A stretch of 64,000 nucleotides of DNA, from positions 1,612,001 to 1,676,000 of the forward strand of contig NZ_AP025471.1 of the NCBI RefSeq assembly GCF_024347375.1. The letters run 5' to 3'. The stretch's first letter is position 1. Each line of letters starts with the position of its first letter. Below are positions 54,049 to 63,032 of this stretch, one piece after another. The position numbers were made by a program, and so were the translations under genes. The notes below the pieces were generated by a model. The model was not told the origin of the DNA. It did no database searches and worked only from the letters and a program-made list of their open reading frames with translations. The stretch comes from Vibrio coralliirubri (GTDB lineage: Bacteria > Pseudomonadota > Gammaproteobacteria > Enterobacterales > Vibrionaceae).

Positions 54049-54179
54049 CAGGTAAACAGCTCGCTTAATCGGTAAATAGAGCGACGCGTTACCAAAGAAA
54101 TGATTAGAGTAATTATTTGTGAGGGTGAGCATGAAAGTGTGCGACAATGCTCGGCGTAAATTCATATTCAAGGTTTATT

Positions 54180-54419
54180 ATGAAACTTCTAGTTCGTAAC
54201 CTATCGCGCTCTACATCTGAGCAAGACATCCGTGTGCTATTTTCTGAGTTTGGCTCAGTAAAAGAGTGCAGCCTAGTTTTAGACCAAGAAACTGGCGACT
54301 CAAAAGGCTTTGCTTTTGTTGAAATGCCAGAGCAAGAAGAAGCTAAAGCAGCACTAAACAAGCTGAACTTGTCAAAGCTTGGCAAAAACACGATTCGTGT
54401 AAAAGTAGCGAACTCTTAA
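54180..54419 (+). CDS. RNA-binding protein with one RRM domain
   Basis: 79 residues forming a single RNA recognition motif: KLLVRNLSRSTSEQDIRVLF (RNP2 region) and SKGFAFVEMPEQEEAKAAL (RNP1 as KGFAFVEM). Such single-RRM proteins are common in marine gammaproteobacteria and cyanobacteria, often cold-induced. The start at 54180 follows the family, so an in-frame start 33 bases upstream is ignored. Confidence 0.93.
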   Translation: MKLLVRNLSRSTSEQDIRVLFSEFGSVKECSLVLDQETGDSKGFAFVEMPEQEEAKAALNKLNLSKLGKNTIRVKVANS

Positions 54420-54473
54420 TCGAGTCAATGCTTCATAAGCCGCATGGCTTAGCTTAACAGCAGCACAGATGAT

Positions 54474-54526
54474 AAAGCCCGTAACGATATGACGTTTTCC
54501 AGCGCAATATCGTTACGGGCTTTTTG
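54474..54526 (+). terminator. Terminator after RRM gene
   Basis: A 17-base perfect stem (AAAGCCCGTAACGATAT with its complement), 16-base loop and T tail. Suited to both strands. Confidence 0.88.
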
Positions 54527-54563
54527 CTGCTCGCAATTCTCTTTTCACACGATTTGAATACGC

Positions 54564-54908
54564 CTACAGACCTTCATGTTCATCAATAGCACGTCTTGCT
54601 TCGGCCATTGAACATCCAGATTCCATCACCAGCTGAGCCACAGTCATTGAAGGTGTAGCGGCCAACAGAGATGCCAAACACACTACTGGTTTAGGCAGCA
54701 CTTTGTCGATTGCAATTGCTATCCAACCGTCTTTTTCATGGGTTAGCATCGTTTTAAATTCAGTGAGTTGACGCTCTTGAGCGACCAAAAGCCAATTACG
54801 TGAACGACGAACTCGTTTCAACTGACATCCACATTCCGCAGCATTCGCCATCACTTGGCTTTTATCACTCACACGATGTACAAAACTATTCAATGGGACG
54901 CTAAACAT
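54564..54908 (-). CDS. Ribosome recycling factor-like family protein (RRF_GI type)
   Basis: 114 residues. It resembles a small vibrio family annotated as ribosome recycling factor-like. The landmarks are the Arg/Cys-rich first half (CGCQLKRVRRSRNWLLVA) and the helical end TVAQLVMESGCSMAEARRAIDEHEG. It is far shorter than true RRF (185 residues) and shares no clear domain with it, so the name should be taken loosely. Single gene, convergent with the RRM gene. Confidence 0.5.
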   Translation of the reverse strand: MFSVPLNSFVHRVSDKSQVMANAAECGCQLKRVRRSRNWLLVAQERQLTEFKTMLTHEKDGWIAIAIDKVLPKPVVCLASLLAATPSMTVAQLVMESGCSMAEARRAIDEHEGL

Positions 54909-55015
54909 AACTCTCTGCTAATCAATCTATTCCTACCATTCAAAAGCTCTCTACCTATCTCTCAGAACTTTCTAACTGTCACTCAATTAAAACCGTACGT
55001 AGGATTACACAGACA

Positions 55016-55058
55016 CAAAAAAACCGCCAGTGATGCACTTAGCAGCCTCGCGGTTTTC
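55016..55058 (-). terminator. Terminator after patB/malY-type gene
   Basis: On the minus strand AAAACCGC pairs with GCGGTTTT across a 22-base loop and is followed by more T residues. Confidence 0.75.
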
Positions 55059-55083
55059 ATTCTTTAGAGCCTAACGCTCGATA

Positions 55084-56316
55084 TCAGCAGCAGCTTTTTG
55101 AAGCGCCGCCATCGCAACAAGTTGAAGAAATCAGACTTCCTCGCTCAAAGCCATCAATCGCGTCTGCTAAAGCCCTAAATGATTGCTCGATATTGTCACG
55201 TGACGTTGCGATGTTCATTCGCATAAAGTTAGGACTTTCAGCACCAAACCAACCACCTGGGGTCAAGCCCATTTTAGCTTGTTCAAACACCACATTTTTT
55301 AGCTCTTCTTCCGAAAAATCCAAGCCTGAGAAATCAAACCACACTTGGTAAGTGCCCTGTGGCTGGAAGACTTTTAACTGAGGAATACGTTGCTCCGCAA
55401 ACTCAGTGATCCATTTCACCGTGCCTTGCAGATACACCAACATGCCATCTAGCCACTCTCCACCTTTCTCAAAGGCCGCCACGGTTGCAAATGTGCTGAA
55501 CGCATTACCATGATCAAGATACATCGCCACCACATTGGTTTTGAACGCTTCAAATAACTCATTGCTGTTGATGTACACATAGCCGTTTGAGATGCTATGC
55601 ATGCCGAAAGTTTTCGCCGGAGAACCGATCAAGGCAATAACCTTGTGGTAATCAAAGCTGGTTAAGCTCGTAAAAGCGTGACCTTCAAAAATAATGTCGG
55701 AATGAACTTCGTCGCTGATGATCAGCACATCGTGACGTTTAGCGATCTCGATGACTTGTTCAATCTCTTGAGGTGTCCACACTCGCCCAGTCGGGTTATG
55801 CGGATTACAGAAAATCATCGTCTTCACTTGTTGTTCGATGATCTGTTGCTCCATACCATCGAAATCAATCTGATAACGCTGTCCGTCATTAATCAACGGG
55901 CTATTCACGACCTGACGGCCTGCCTTATTCACCAAATTAGCAAACTGATGGTAAGCCGGCGTATGAATAAGTACACCATCACCCTCATTGGTAAACTGAC
56001 GCAGTAACAACGCTATGCCTGGTAAGACTCCCGGAACCTGAACGAACTTGTCAGAAGATAAGTTCAACCCATGACGCTTTGAATACCATTGTGATAGCGC
56101 CTCAAACACTGCCTGTTCATTGAACTCATACGAGTATACTCCACGCTTAACCAAGCGGTTAAGCTCTTGAGTGATCGGTTCCGCCACCTTAAAGTCCATG
56201 TCGGCAACCCAGTAAGGAAATACATCGGTGGTGTTGTAAATGCTCTCAAGCATCTCTGATTTGCTTTTGATAAACGCATTTTCACCGTAATTCGATGCAC
56301 TGTTAAACGCTGTCAT
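55084..56316 (-). CDS. PatB/MalY-type C-S lyase (aminotransferase fold I)
   Basis: A pyridoxal-phosphate enzyme of 410 residues that splits cystathionine or related thioethers. Landmarks are FPYWVADMDFKVAEPI, PGVLPGIALLLRQF, FCNPHNPTGRVWT, ISDEVHSDIIFEGH and the cofactor Lys in IGSPAKTFGMHS. The start at 56316 has GAGGAAT upstream; an ATG 42 bases earlier is ignored. The C-terminus carries an unusual tail, STCCDGGASKSCC, with four Cys in two pairs that could bind a metal. Whether the native substrate is cystathionine is unknown. Confidence 0.88.
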   Translation of the reverse strand: MTAFNSASNYGENAFIKSKSEMLESIYNTTDVFPYWVADMDFKVAEPITQELNRLVKRGVYSYEFNEQAVFEALSQWYSKRHGLNLSSDKFVQVPGVLPGIALLLRQFTNEGDGVLIHTPAYHQFANLVNKAGRQVVNSPLINDGQRYQIDFDGMEQQIIEQQVKTMIFCNPHNPTGRVWTPQEIEQVIEIAKRHDVLIISDEVHSDIIFEGHAFTSLTSFDYHKVIALIGSPAKTFGMHSISNGYVYINSNELFEAFKTNVVAMYLDHGNAFSTFATVAAFEKGGEWLDGMLVYLQGTVKWITEFAEQRIPQLKVFQPQGTYQVWFDFSGLDFSEEELKNVVFEQAKMGLTPGGWFGAESPNFMRMNIATSRDNIEQSFRALADAIDGFERGSLISSTCCDGGASKSCC

Positions 56317-56438
56317 GGAGGATTCCTCAAATAGTGTGTTCGGTCTTTTTGCAATCAACGAAATTGCATCAATACCCTTAAGACGATGGCGAGAGAAAAA
56401 GGACGAAGCTTTTAAAGAAATCTTGTGATTGTTTTAAA

Positions 56439-56903
56439 TTAATCTCTCATCTCGACCACAATCTCTGTTTTTACCGAGTTCGCAATAAAGCAGTTTTTGT
56501 GCGCCAAATGATGCAGTTTGTCGAGTTGTTTGGCGGTGGGCTTTTTGGTACCTAGAAACACAATCTTAGGGCGCAGAGTCACCTTAGTGACAGACGAACG
56601 GCCTGATTCGTCTTCTAGCACACCGACGGCATCATCAACATAAGAGTCGATCACGTACTTCTGCTTTGCAGCTATGCCCAAAAACGTCAGCATATGGCAG
56701 CTAGAAAGTGCCGCGATAAACGCTTCTTCTGGGTCGACATTCGCTTCCACCGAAAACGGCAGTGGAACAACGTGTGGAGAGGACGAAGCAGGCACAGTGA
56801 CACCACCATCGAACTCCCACGTATGGCCGCGACTGTATTGATTGTCGCTAAAGGCTTCATCTTGCGCTTTTTGCCAGCGAATGACCGCTCCATATTCAGA
56901 CAT
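56439..56903 (-). CDS. OsmC family peroxidase
   Basis: 154 residues of the OsmC/Ohr superfamily. The two catalytic Cys are in ALSSCHMLTFLGIAAK and HKNCFIANSVKTEI, with Arg/Glu in the VDPEEAFIAAL segment. Such proteins reduce organic hydroperoxides. It is more like YhfA/OsmC relatives than Ohr. It is followed in the opposite sense of travel by nothing close; the GFA gene lies 29 bases upstream in the same direction. Confidence 0.9.
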   Translation of the reverse strand: MSEYGAVIRWQKAQDEAFSDNQYSRGHTWEFDGGVTVPASSSPHVVPLPFSVEANVDPEEAFIAALSSCHMLTFLGIAAKQKYVIDSYVDDAVGVLEDESGRSSVTKVTLRPKIVFLGTKKPTAKQLDKLHHLAHKNCFIANSVKTEIVVEMRD

Positions 56904-56932
56904 AATTCCTTCCCTTTTTAATGCTCAATAAA

Positions 56933-57325
56933 TTAACGATCAGCTGGATGGTTAACACCATCGTTGGTCACCACATCACCAATATCAAAAGGGTTTACCC
57001 CTTCCAAACAGCCGATGTTAAAACCATATTCGTTTGGGCTAGAACGGCGTTGATGATGGGTATAGATGCCGCAGTTTGAGCAGAAGTAATGCTTTGCGGT
57101 GTTGGTATTGAATTGATAAAGCTTGAGATGCTCTGCACCTTTGAGGATCTTGATGCCATCCAGCGCAACAGAGCCCACAATCGCTCCCCTGCGACGACAG
57201 ATAGAGCAATCACAGCGGCGTGGTTTTTCTATCCCGTTAGGTAAGCTGAGCTCTAGTTCAACCGCACCGCAATGGCAGGTTGCCTTGTGAAAAGGTTGGA
57301 TGACCGTATCTCCGACGACTTTCAT
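56933..57325 (-). CDS. GFA family zinc protein
   Basis: 130 residues of the GFA (glutathione-dependent formaldehyde-activating-like) family, with two zinc sites: ATCHCGAVELEL and RRCDCSICRRRG, then HYFCSNCGIYTHHQRR. The Cys pairs are complete. Most members lack a tested reaction. The start at 57325 has GGAGAG before it. It reads towards the OsmC gene, 29 bases on, so the two are probably co-transcribed. Confidence 0.9.
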   Translation of the reverse strand: MKVVGDTVIQPFHKATCHCGAVELELSLPNGIEKPRRCDCSICRRRGAIVGSVALDGIKILKGAEHLKLYQFNTNTAKHYFCSNCGIYTHHQRRSSPNEYGFNIGCLEGVNPFDIGDVVTNDGVNHPADR

Positions 57326-57438
57326 TTTTCTCTCCAATCACGTCCTTATGTTGCTCATATCATAACCAGTTCAATGTTCTCTGTCCGTAGCCGGATGTTG
57401 AGTTCGAGAGTTCTGTCATACGCGGCCAATTAGCCAAT

Positions 57439-58368
57439 CTAACTAGACTTTTCAACCAAATCGCCAAAGCGTTCAAACAGAAAATCAAGAAACAACCGGA
57501 TACGCTTAGGCTGATACTTCTTGCTGATGTACACCACATTCAAATCGGCACTCGACACTGACATCGCGGTATTAAAGTTCTTCATGTAGCCATTAAGCAG
57601 CGTCACAAGGCGCTGGTTATTGATGTCGTCTTGCACATCCAGCACCGATTTAAGGGCAATGCCCTCGCCTTTTAATGCCCAGTAGCGAATCACTTCGCCA
57701 TCGTCTGAAAATCGCTTTGGAACAACGGTAATCGACTTCTTCATATCATGATCTTGGAAGTGCCATGTCTTGAGCTCTTCATTGCTGCGTAGCATGGCTA
57801 AACAATCGTGCTCAACCAAATCTTGTGGTGTTAACGGTGTTCCATGCTTGGCAAGATATTCAGGCGAGGCACACAACACACGTCGGCTTGGTGACAAGCG
57901 TCTGGATATCAAACTGCTGTCGACCAACTCACCATAACGGACCACGATATCCATGCCAGATTCAGCAATGTTCGAGAGGTTATCGTTCAAGTAGAGGTAA
58001 GGGATCACGTCGGGATATTGCTGACAGAACTCAGAGAGAATAGGAAGAATGTACTGCTTTCCGATGTCTTTCGGTGCGGCGATTTTGAGTGGACCTTTGA
58101 CCTCTTTGACGCCATTTTGGATCAAGTTTTCGGCCTCACTGACATTATCTAATATCTCCAAACACGCCTTGTGATACAGCTCTCCAGAGTCGGTCAAAGA
58201 CACATGGCGCGTACTTCGATTCAACAACTTCACACCATAGCGCTCTTCAAGTGCCTGAAGCCTTGCTGTCATGGTCGCAGGCGATAAACCCAGTTCACGC
58301 CCCGCCGCCGCTAACCCGTGATGCTTAACAATACTGACGAACATCGCCATATCTGAAAACTTATCCAT
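57439..58368 (-). CDS. LysR family transcriptional regulator
   Basis: 309 residues. The winged helix-turn-helix is FVSIVKHHGLAAAGRELGLSPATMTARLQALEERYGVKLLNRSTRHVSLTDSG. The C-terminal part is a normal effector domain of the DsdC/CrgA-like group. It is divergent from the SDR-MFS-old yellow enzyme set, 173 bases away, and most likely controls it and itself. The inducer is unknown, but electrophiles or quinones fit the target genes. Confidence 0.92.
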   Translation of the reverse strand: MDKFSDMAMFVSIVKHHGLAAAGRELGLSPATMTARLQALEERYGVKLLNRSTRHVSLTDSGELYHKACLEILDNVSEAENLIQNGVKEVKGPLKIAAPKDIGKQYILPILSEFCQQYPDVIPYLYLNDNLSNIAESGMDIVVRYGELVDSSLISRRLSPSRRVLCASPEYLAKHGTPLTPQDLVEHDCLAMLRSNEELKTWHFQDHDMKKSITVVPKRFSDDGEVIRYWALKGEGIALKSVLDVQDDINNQRLVTLLNGYMKNFNTAMSVSSADLNVVYISKKYQPKRIRLFLDFLFERFGDLVEKSS

Positions 58369-58437
58369 ACGATTCTCGCTTCCACCTCTTCGTCTTACTT
58401 CTCGATCTTAATGCTCGACCTGAATACTCAGCGACAC

Positions 58438-58456
58438 TATTCAGATTAACCGAATA
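58438..58456. promoter_or_regulatory. Candidate LysR operator
   Basis: TATTC-N9-GAATA, an interrupted palindrome of the T-N11-A kind in the gap between the divergent LysR and SDR genes. A related half-site (TTAATCGAATAA) lies at about 58487-58498. Confidence 0.45.
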
Positions 58457-58541
58457 ATGAATTTATATTTTAACCAATTATCAAATTTAATCGAATAAAT
58501 ATAATGGCAAACATCAACAGAACAACGCAGGAATTCAGAGC

Positions 58542-59225
58542 ATGACTAACGAATCGACTAAACAAGAGCAACGCACTTTCGTCATCATTGGTGGCACATC
58601 AGGTATCGGTAAAGCTCTCGCGATGAAATTGAGAAATGAAAACAACACAGTGCACATCGCTAGCCGACATACAGGCCTTGATATCAGCAATGAAAAATCA
58701 ATTTGTGAATACTTTGAATCGATTGGCGTGTTTGACCACTTAATCGTAACGGCTGGCTCATCCGCTCCCGCAGGAAAAGTAACAGACGTCGCAACCGCAG
58801 ACGCTAAGACAGCTTTTGACACTAAGTTTTGGGGCAGCTTAAACGTAGCCAAACATGCAGCGCGCTACATGACGCCAAACGGCTCTATCACGCTCACGAC
58901 GGGTATGTTGTCTCGCAAAGTAGTGGCTGGCACTTACGTAAAAACCGCCATTAACGCCGCGCTAGAAAGCGTAACCAAAATACTGGCGAAAGAGCTATCA
59001 CCGATTCGCGTCAATGCCGTCAGCCCGGGCTTAACCATGACCGAAGCCTACAAAAACATGGACGATTCCGCTCGTGCAAGCATGTACGACAACGCCAAAA
59101 ACAACCTACCCGCAGGTAAGGTTGGCGAGCCTTCAGAGGTGGCTATGGGTTACCTATTCGCGATTAACAACCCATACGTAACAGGGTCAATCATCGACAT
59201 CGATGGCGGCGCTCTACTCGGCTAA
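58542..59225 (+). CDS. SDR family protein with degenerate catalytic motif
   Basis: 227 residues of SDR fold: FVIIGGTSGIGKALAMKL at the cofactor site, DHLIVTAGS, SITLTTGMLS and IRVNAVSPGLTMTE. The YxxxK motif is not in its usual place. The stretch preceding AALESVTKILAKEL reads GTYVKTAIN, so the positions of Tyr and Lys hold Lys and Asn. It resembles an SDR subgroup lacking the canonical tetrad, so it may be non-catalytic or use other residues. First gene of the LysR-controlled set. Confidence 0.85.
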   Translation: MTNESTKQEQRTFVIIGGTSGIGKALAMKLRNENNTVHIASRHTGLDISNEKSICEYFESIGVFDHLIVTAGSSAPAGKVTDVATADAKTAFDTKFWGSLNVAKHAARYMTPNGSITLTTGMLSRKVVAGTYVKTAINAALESVTKILAKELSPIRVNAVSPGLTMTEAYKNMDDSARASMYDNAKNNLPAGKVGEPSEVAMGYLFAINNPYVTGSIIDIDGGALLG

Positions 59226-59307
59226 ACCCCCGCAAAGACACAAAGAACATCGTTAGGGCGTTTATCTCAACGTCCTAACAAACAAGAATTTAAATAGGTA
59301 ACTCATC

Positions 59308-60531
59308 ATGAAATCAAAAGCCATGACACAAGAAGCTATCCATAAAGAAAAGATTCCATTCCAAGTTTGGATACTGACACTCGCAGCATTTGCAATCGGC
59401 ACGGCTGAGTTTGTTATCGCAGGTATTCTTCCACAGATCGCCACATCACTTTCAATCACAGAAGGCCAAGCTGGCTACCTTATCAGTGCTTACGCGTTGG
59501 CTATCGTTATCGGCGGCCCGATCTTAACCATCTACCTGGCGCGCTTTAATAAGAAGATGGTGCTGATTGGCTTAATGGCATTGTTCATCATCGGCAACAT
59601 TTTATCCGCCTTAGCGCCAAGCTATCCATTACTGCTGGCGAGTCGTGTTATCGCAGGCTTAGTGCAAGGCCCTTTCTATGGCATCGGTGCGGTTGTAGCG
59701 ACCAACTTAGTGTCTGAAAAAATGGCAGGCCGTGCGGTTGGTCAGATGTTCGCAGGCTTAACGCTCGCTAACGTTCTTGGGGTTCCGGCTGGTACTTGGG
59801 TTAGCTTGCAATTCGGCTGGCACACCACCTTCTTCACTGTTGCTGCACTTGGCACGATTGCGATGATTTCTATTCTAACGTCAATCAAATCGACTGGTCA
59901 CAGTGAAGCAAAAGACATCAAAACTCAGCTGTTAGCGTTCAAAAACCCAATGCTGCTGATCAGCTTGGCAATCACCGCTTTTGCTTGGTCTGGCTTCATG
60001 ACGCTTTATGGATACCTTGCGCCAATCGCTATGCACATCACCGGTTACGGTCAAGAGTCTGTCACTTGGATCTTAGTGATTGTGGGTGTCGGCTTAATCA
60101 TAGGTAACACCTTGGGCGGACGTTCTTCAGATAAAAACCTAGGCAAAGCTTCAATGTTTTGGGCAGTCGCAATGATCGTTTCATTGGTTGTGGTTGGCCT
60201 CGTGGTAGACAACAAAATCCTATTCGTTGCAGCGGCATTTGTCTTTGGTATTGCATCATTTGCCAACGTTCCAGCCATGCAACTTCGAGTGATGAACAAC
60301 GGTGGCGAAGGCCAAGAACTAGCAGCAACCGCGAATATCTCAGCGTTTAATTTGGCCAATGCCTTTGGTGGATTTCTTGGCGGCATGGTTCTCGACAGCC
60401 AACTAGGCGCAGGCATGATTCCATTCGCGGCCGTTGTTGTCCCAGTGATTGGTTTGCTGCTAATAGCCAAAGCCAACCGAGCTGAAAAGCCACAGAGCAA
60501 CTCTATTTTCATCCCAGCAGAAAGCAAATAA
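59308..60531 (+). CDS. MFS transporter, DHA1-type
   Basis: A 407-residue inner-membrane drug:proton antiporter-like carrier with twelve helices. FAIGTAEFVIAGILPQIA and ISAYALAIVIGGPILTI mark the first helices, and VIAGLVQGPFYGIGAVVATNLV and LGVPAGTWVSLQFGWHTTFF fit the DHA1 AraJ/arabinose-efflux-like group. The substrate is unknown. It follows the SDR gene by 82 bases and precedes the old yellow enzyme gene by 59. Confidence 0.88.
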   Translation: MKSKAMTQEAIHKEKIPFQVWILTLAAFAIGTAEFVIAGILPQIATSLSITEGQAGYLISAYALAIVIGGPILTIYLARFNKKMVLIGLMALFIIGNILSALAPSYPLLLASRVIAGLVQGPFYGIGAVVATNLVSEKMAGRAVGQMFAGLTLANVLGVPAGTWVSLQFGWHTTFFTVAALGTIAMISILTSIKSTGHSEAKDIKTQLLAFKNPMLLISLAITAFAWSGFMTLYGYLAPIAMHITGYGQESVTWILVIVGVGLIIGNTLGGRSSDKNLGKASMFWAVAMIVSLVVVGLVVDNKILFVAAAFVFGIASFANVPAMQLRVMNNGGEGQELAATANISAFNLANAFGGFLGGMVLDSQLGAGMIPFAAVVVPVIGLLLIAKANRAEKPQSNSIFIPAESK

Positions 60532-60590
60532 CACGACTTATCGCCCCAATACAAAAAGAAAGATCACAGCATTAAAACAAGGTAGAAACC

Positions 60591-61679
60591 ATGAACAAAC
60601 TATTCGAAACATCAGAACTGAAAGGCCTAGAACTGCAAAACCGCGTGGTTATGGCACCCATGACACGCGCTCGTACTAGCCAACCTGGAAACGTGCCAAA
60701 CGACATGATGGCGACTTATTACCAACAACGCGCAAGTGCTGGGCTTATCATCACTGAAGCGACACAAATTTCAGATGACTCTCAAGGTTACTCATTCACA
60801 CCCGGCGTCTACACCGATGCACAAATCGAAGGTTGGAAGTCAGTAACAACCGCAGCTAAAGCACAAGGTGCCGCGATATTCTGCCAACTATGGCACGTAG
60901 GCCGAGTATCACACCCTACCTTTCAAAAAGGCGAGTTACCGATAGCACCTTCAGCACTAGCACCAATCGAAACTCAGGTTTGGATCTCTGATGAAAATGG
61001 TAACGGCAACATGGTCGATTGCACCCAACCAAGAGAGATGACCCAAACAGACATCAACCGTGTTGTTCAAGATTTTGCTAACTCAGCGAAAAAAGCGGTC
61101 GAAGCAGGGTTTAACGGCGTCGAGATCCACGGCGGCAATGGTTATCTGATTGACCAGTTCCTAAGAACCAACTCAAACAAGCGCACCGACAACTACGGCG
61201 GTAGTCGTGAGAATAGACTTCGCTTTCTAATTGAAGTCGTGGATGCGGTAATTGAAGCGATTGGTGCTGACAAAGTGGGCGTACGTTTGGCCCCATTCAT
61301 CACCTTCAAAGACATGAACTGCCCAGACATCGTGCCAACGATTTTAGAAGCGTCAAAGGAACTGCAAGCTCGTAATATCGCTTATCTGCACTTATCAGAA
61401 GCCGATTGGGATGATGCTCCAGTTATCCCTGAAAGCTTCCGTATAGAACTAAGAGCCTTGTTCTCTAACACCATCATCGTTGCTGGCAGTTACACACCAC
61501 AACGCGCTGAGGAAGTACTAAGCAAAGGCTACGCCGACCTCGTCGCATTTGGTCGCCCATTCGTAGCAAACCCGGATCTCGTTTCACGCCTACAAAACGG
61601 CAGCGAACTATCACAACTCGACGGCACGACTCTATTTGGCGGCAACGAAAAAGGCTACATCGATTATCCAGCGTTGTAG
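60591..61679 (+). CDS. nemA: Alkene reductase (old yellow enzyme, NemA type)
   Basis: An FMN flavoprotein of 362 residues that reduces activated C=C bonds of enones, maleimides and nitrate esters with NADPH. Family landmarks are NRVVMAPMTRARTSQPGNVPNDMMATYY, ITEATQISDDSQGY, CQLWHVGRVSHP, EIHGGNGYLIDQFLRTNSNKR, DNYGGSRENR and ADLVAFGRPFVANPDL. The His-Gly-Gly-Asn pair at the active site is HGGN, as in NemA. Final member of the LysR set, probably for electrophile detoxification. Confidence 0.94.
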   Translation: MNKLFETSELKGLELQNRVVMAPMTRARTSQPGNVPNDMMATYYQQRASAGLIITEATQISDDSQGYSFTPGVYTDAQIEGWKSVTTAAKAQGAAIFCQLWHVGRVSHPTFQKGELPIAPSALAPIETQVWISDENGNGNMVDCTQPREMTQTDINRVVQDFANSAKKAVEAGFNGVEIHGGNGYLIDQFLRTNSNKRTDNYGGSRENRLRFLIEVVDAVIEAIGADKVGVRLAPFITFKDMNCPDIVPTILEASKELQARNIAYLHLSEADWDDAPVIPESFRIELRALFSNTIIVAGSYTPQRAEEVLSKGYADLVAFGRPFVANPDLVSRLQNGSELSQLDGTTLFGGNEKGYIDYPAL

Positions 61680-61729
61680 TGGATCTTGAAGTGATAGTGA
61701 TGCCTTGAGTTTTACGACAGGCAAAAGAA

Positions 61730-61754
61730 AGGCTCGCATGACTAGTGCGAGCCT
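61730..61754 (-). terminator. Hairpin between nemA and rlmJ
   Basis: AGGCTCGCA/TGCGAGCCT, seven-base loop. A T-rich tail exists only on the minus strand, so it best fits the end of the rlmJ transcript, although that gene ends about 210 bases away. Confidence 0.6.
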
Positions 61755-61965
61755 AATGCAGTTTAGGGGGTAAACCACAATCTAGTTTAATTATTTAACT
61801 TATGAGCCATTATGCACTTGTGCGCATTGATATTCTATTTTTAAATGATTCACTGCAATTAATCAATCGATAAAAGTTAGCGTTTGGTCAATTTAAACCA
61901 CATAGATAACAGTGATTTAGTGATTGATGTCTAGAAAACCATCATAAAACCCATAAAAATCAGAT

Positions 61966-62832
61966 CTATAAGCTTCTCATTTGCCAGTAACCTTCACCAT
62001 TAGTCGCGAGTTGGCTGTGTAAATAATCGAGCGTCTCTGCGACCATTCCCGCAGTGCCTTGTGGCGGATTGAACAGCAACAAACCACTGCCGATCAGGCG
62101 ATCATCACCCTTGGGATCTCGAAGACGAAGCTCCGACTTAATCGGACTTGGTAGCAAGCCATCTTTCACCGCTGTCACGCAGTGGTTCAGAATCAGTGAG
62201 CTCTTGTCATCCGTGTAAAGCGGGTACCAAATGAGGGCTGATACCTTCTCAGACTGTTGATACGCCTTAACCAAGGCATCGATCACCGCGAGATATTCAG
62301 AATCGGTTTCATAGGGTGGATCTATAACAATCAGGTGATGGTTGTCGTGTTTTGCTATGTCGTCAGGCAGTGCTTTCAAGCCATCGCCCGCGGTAATGGT
62401 GAGCTTACTTGAGACGTCAAGATCGCGTTGCAGCTTCTCAATGTTGGTTTGTAATAGGTCGGCTTCATCTTGCTGAATGTCTGAAAAATAGAAGCTATCT
62501 TGGCTGCGGCCTTGTTGGTAGGTGATGGCTGCAGAACCCGGATAAAGAGAGATAAGTTGGTTCGGATTGTAGTATTCCAGCACCGACATAAAAGAGCTGA
62601 ATGCCGGAGGAAGATAAGCCTTGTTTCGCCACAAGTACCCGACCCCTTCAGCAAACTCACCCGCGTGATTGCTTGGAGCGGTGGTCAGGTCATAACAGCC
62701 TGTACCAGAGTGGGTGTCGATAACATTGAGACGTGAATGTTGCTGCATTAATGACTGAACAAGTGCACTCAATACTGGATGCTTTAGCGCATCACCATGG
62801 TCGCCTACATGACATTGATGTCGATATTCCAT
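61966..62832 (-). CDS. rlmJ: 23S rRNA (adenine(2030)-N6)-methyltransferase RlmJ
   Basis: Methylates A2030 of 23S rRNA with S-adenosylmethionine. 288 residues (E. coli 280). Family features are YRHQCHVGDHGDALKHPVLSALVQSL, IDTHSGTGCYDL, YPGSAAITYQQGRSQDSF and the catalytic HLIVIDPPYETDSEY (DPPY). The ending shows the usual GSGLLLFNPPQGTAGMV. Single gene. Confidence 0.94.
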   Translation of the reverse strand: MEYRHQCHVGDHGDALKHPVLSALVQSLMQQHSRLNVIDTHSGTGCYDLTTAPSNHAGEFAEGVGYLWRNKAYLPPAFSSFMSVLEYYNPNQLISLYPGSAAITYQQGRSQDSFYFSDIQQDEADLLQTNIEKLQRDLDVSSKLTITAGDGLKALPDDIAKHDNHHLIVIDPPYETDSEYLAVIDALVKAYQQSEKVSALIWYPLYTDDKSSLILNHCVTAVKDGLLPSPIKSELRLRDPKGDDRLIGSGLLLFNPPQGTAGMVAETLDYLHSQLATNGEGYWQMRSL

Positions 62833-62956
62833 TCCCTTGCCTCATTTCTACGAACGTCATCTAAACATACTTCATATCATGAGGGCTTGCCTGCTCAATC
62901 CATCGTTTTTTGAAATAGGCTCTCTTTTCTGTAACTGTCTGACTCTTATAAAAAAT

Positions 62957-62992
62957 AAAGCCCCTCGTTTTGTTATAAACGAAGGGCTTGTT
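62957..62992. terminator. Terminator downstream of secF
   Basis: AAGCCCCTCGTTT/AAACGAAGGGCTT, one mismatch, six-base loop, between the end of secF and the start of rlmJ. A T run on the minus strand suits secF. Confidence 0.8.
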
Positions 62993-63032
62993 GACGTTAC
63001 TGACTAAGTCGTACAGTTAACCAATAGAGAGC

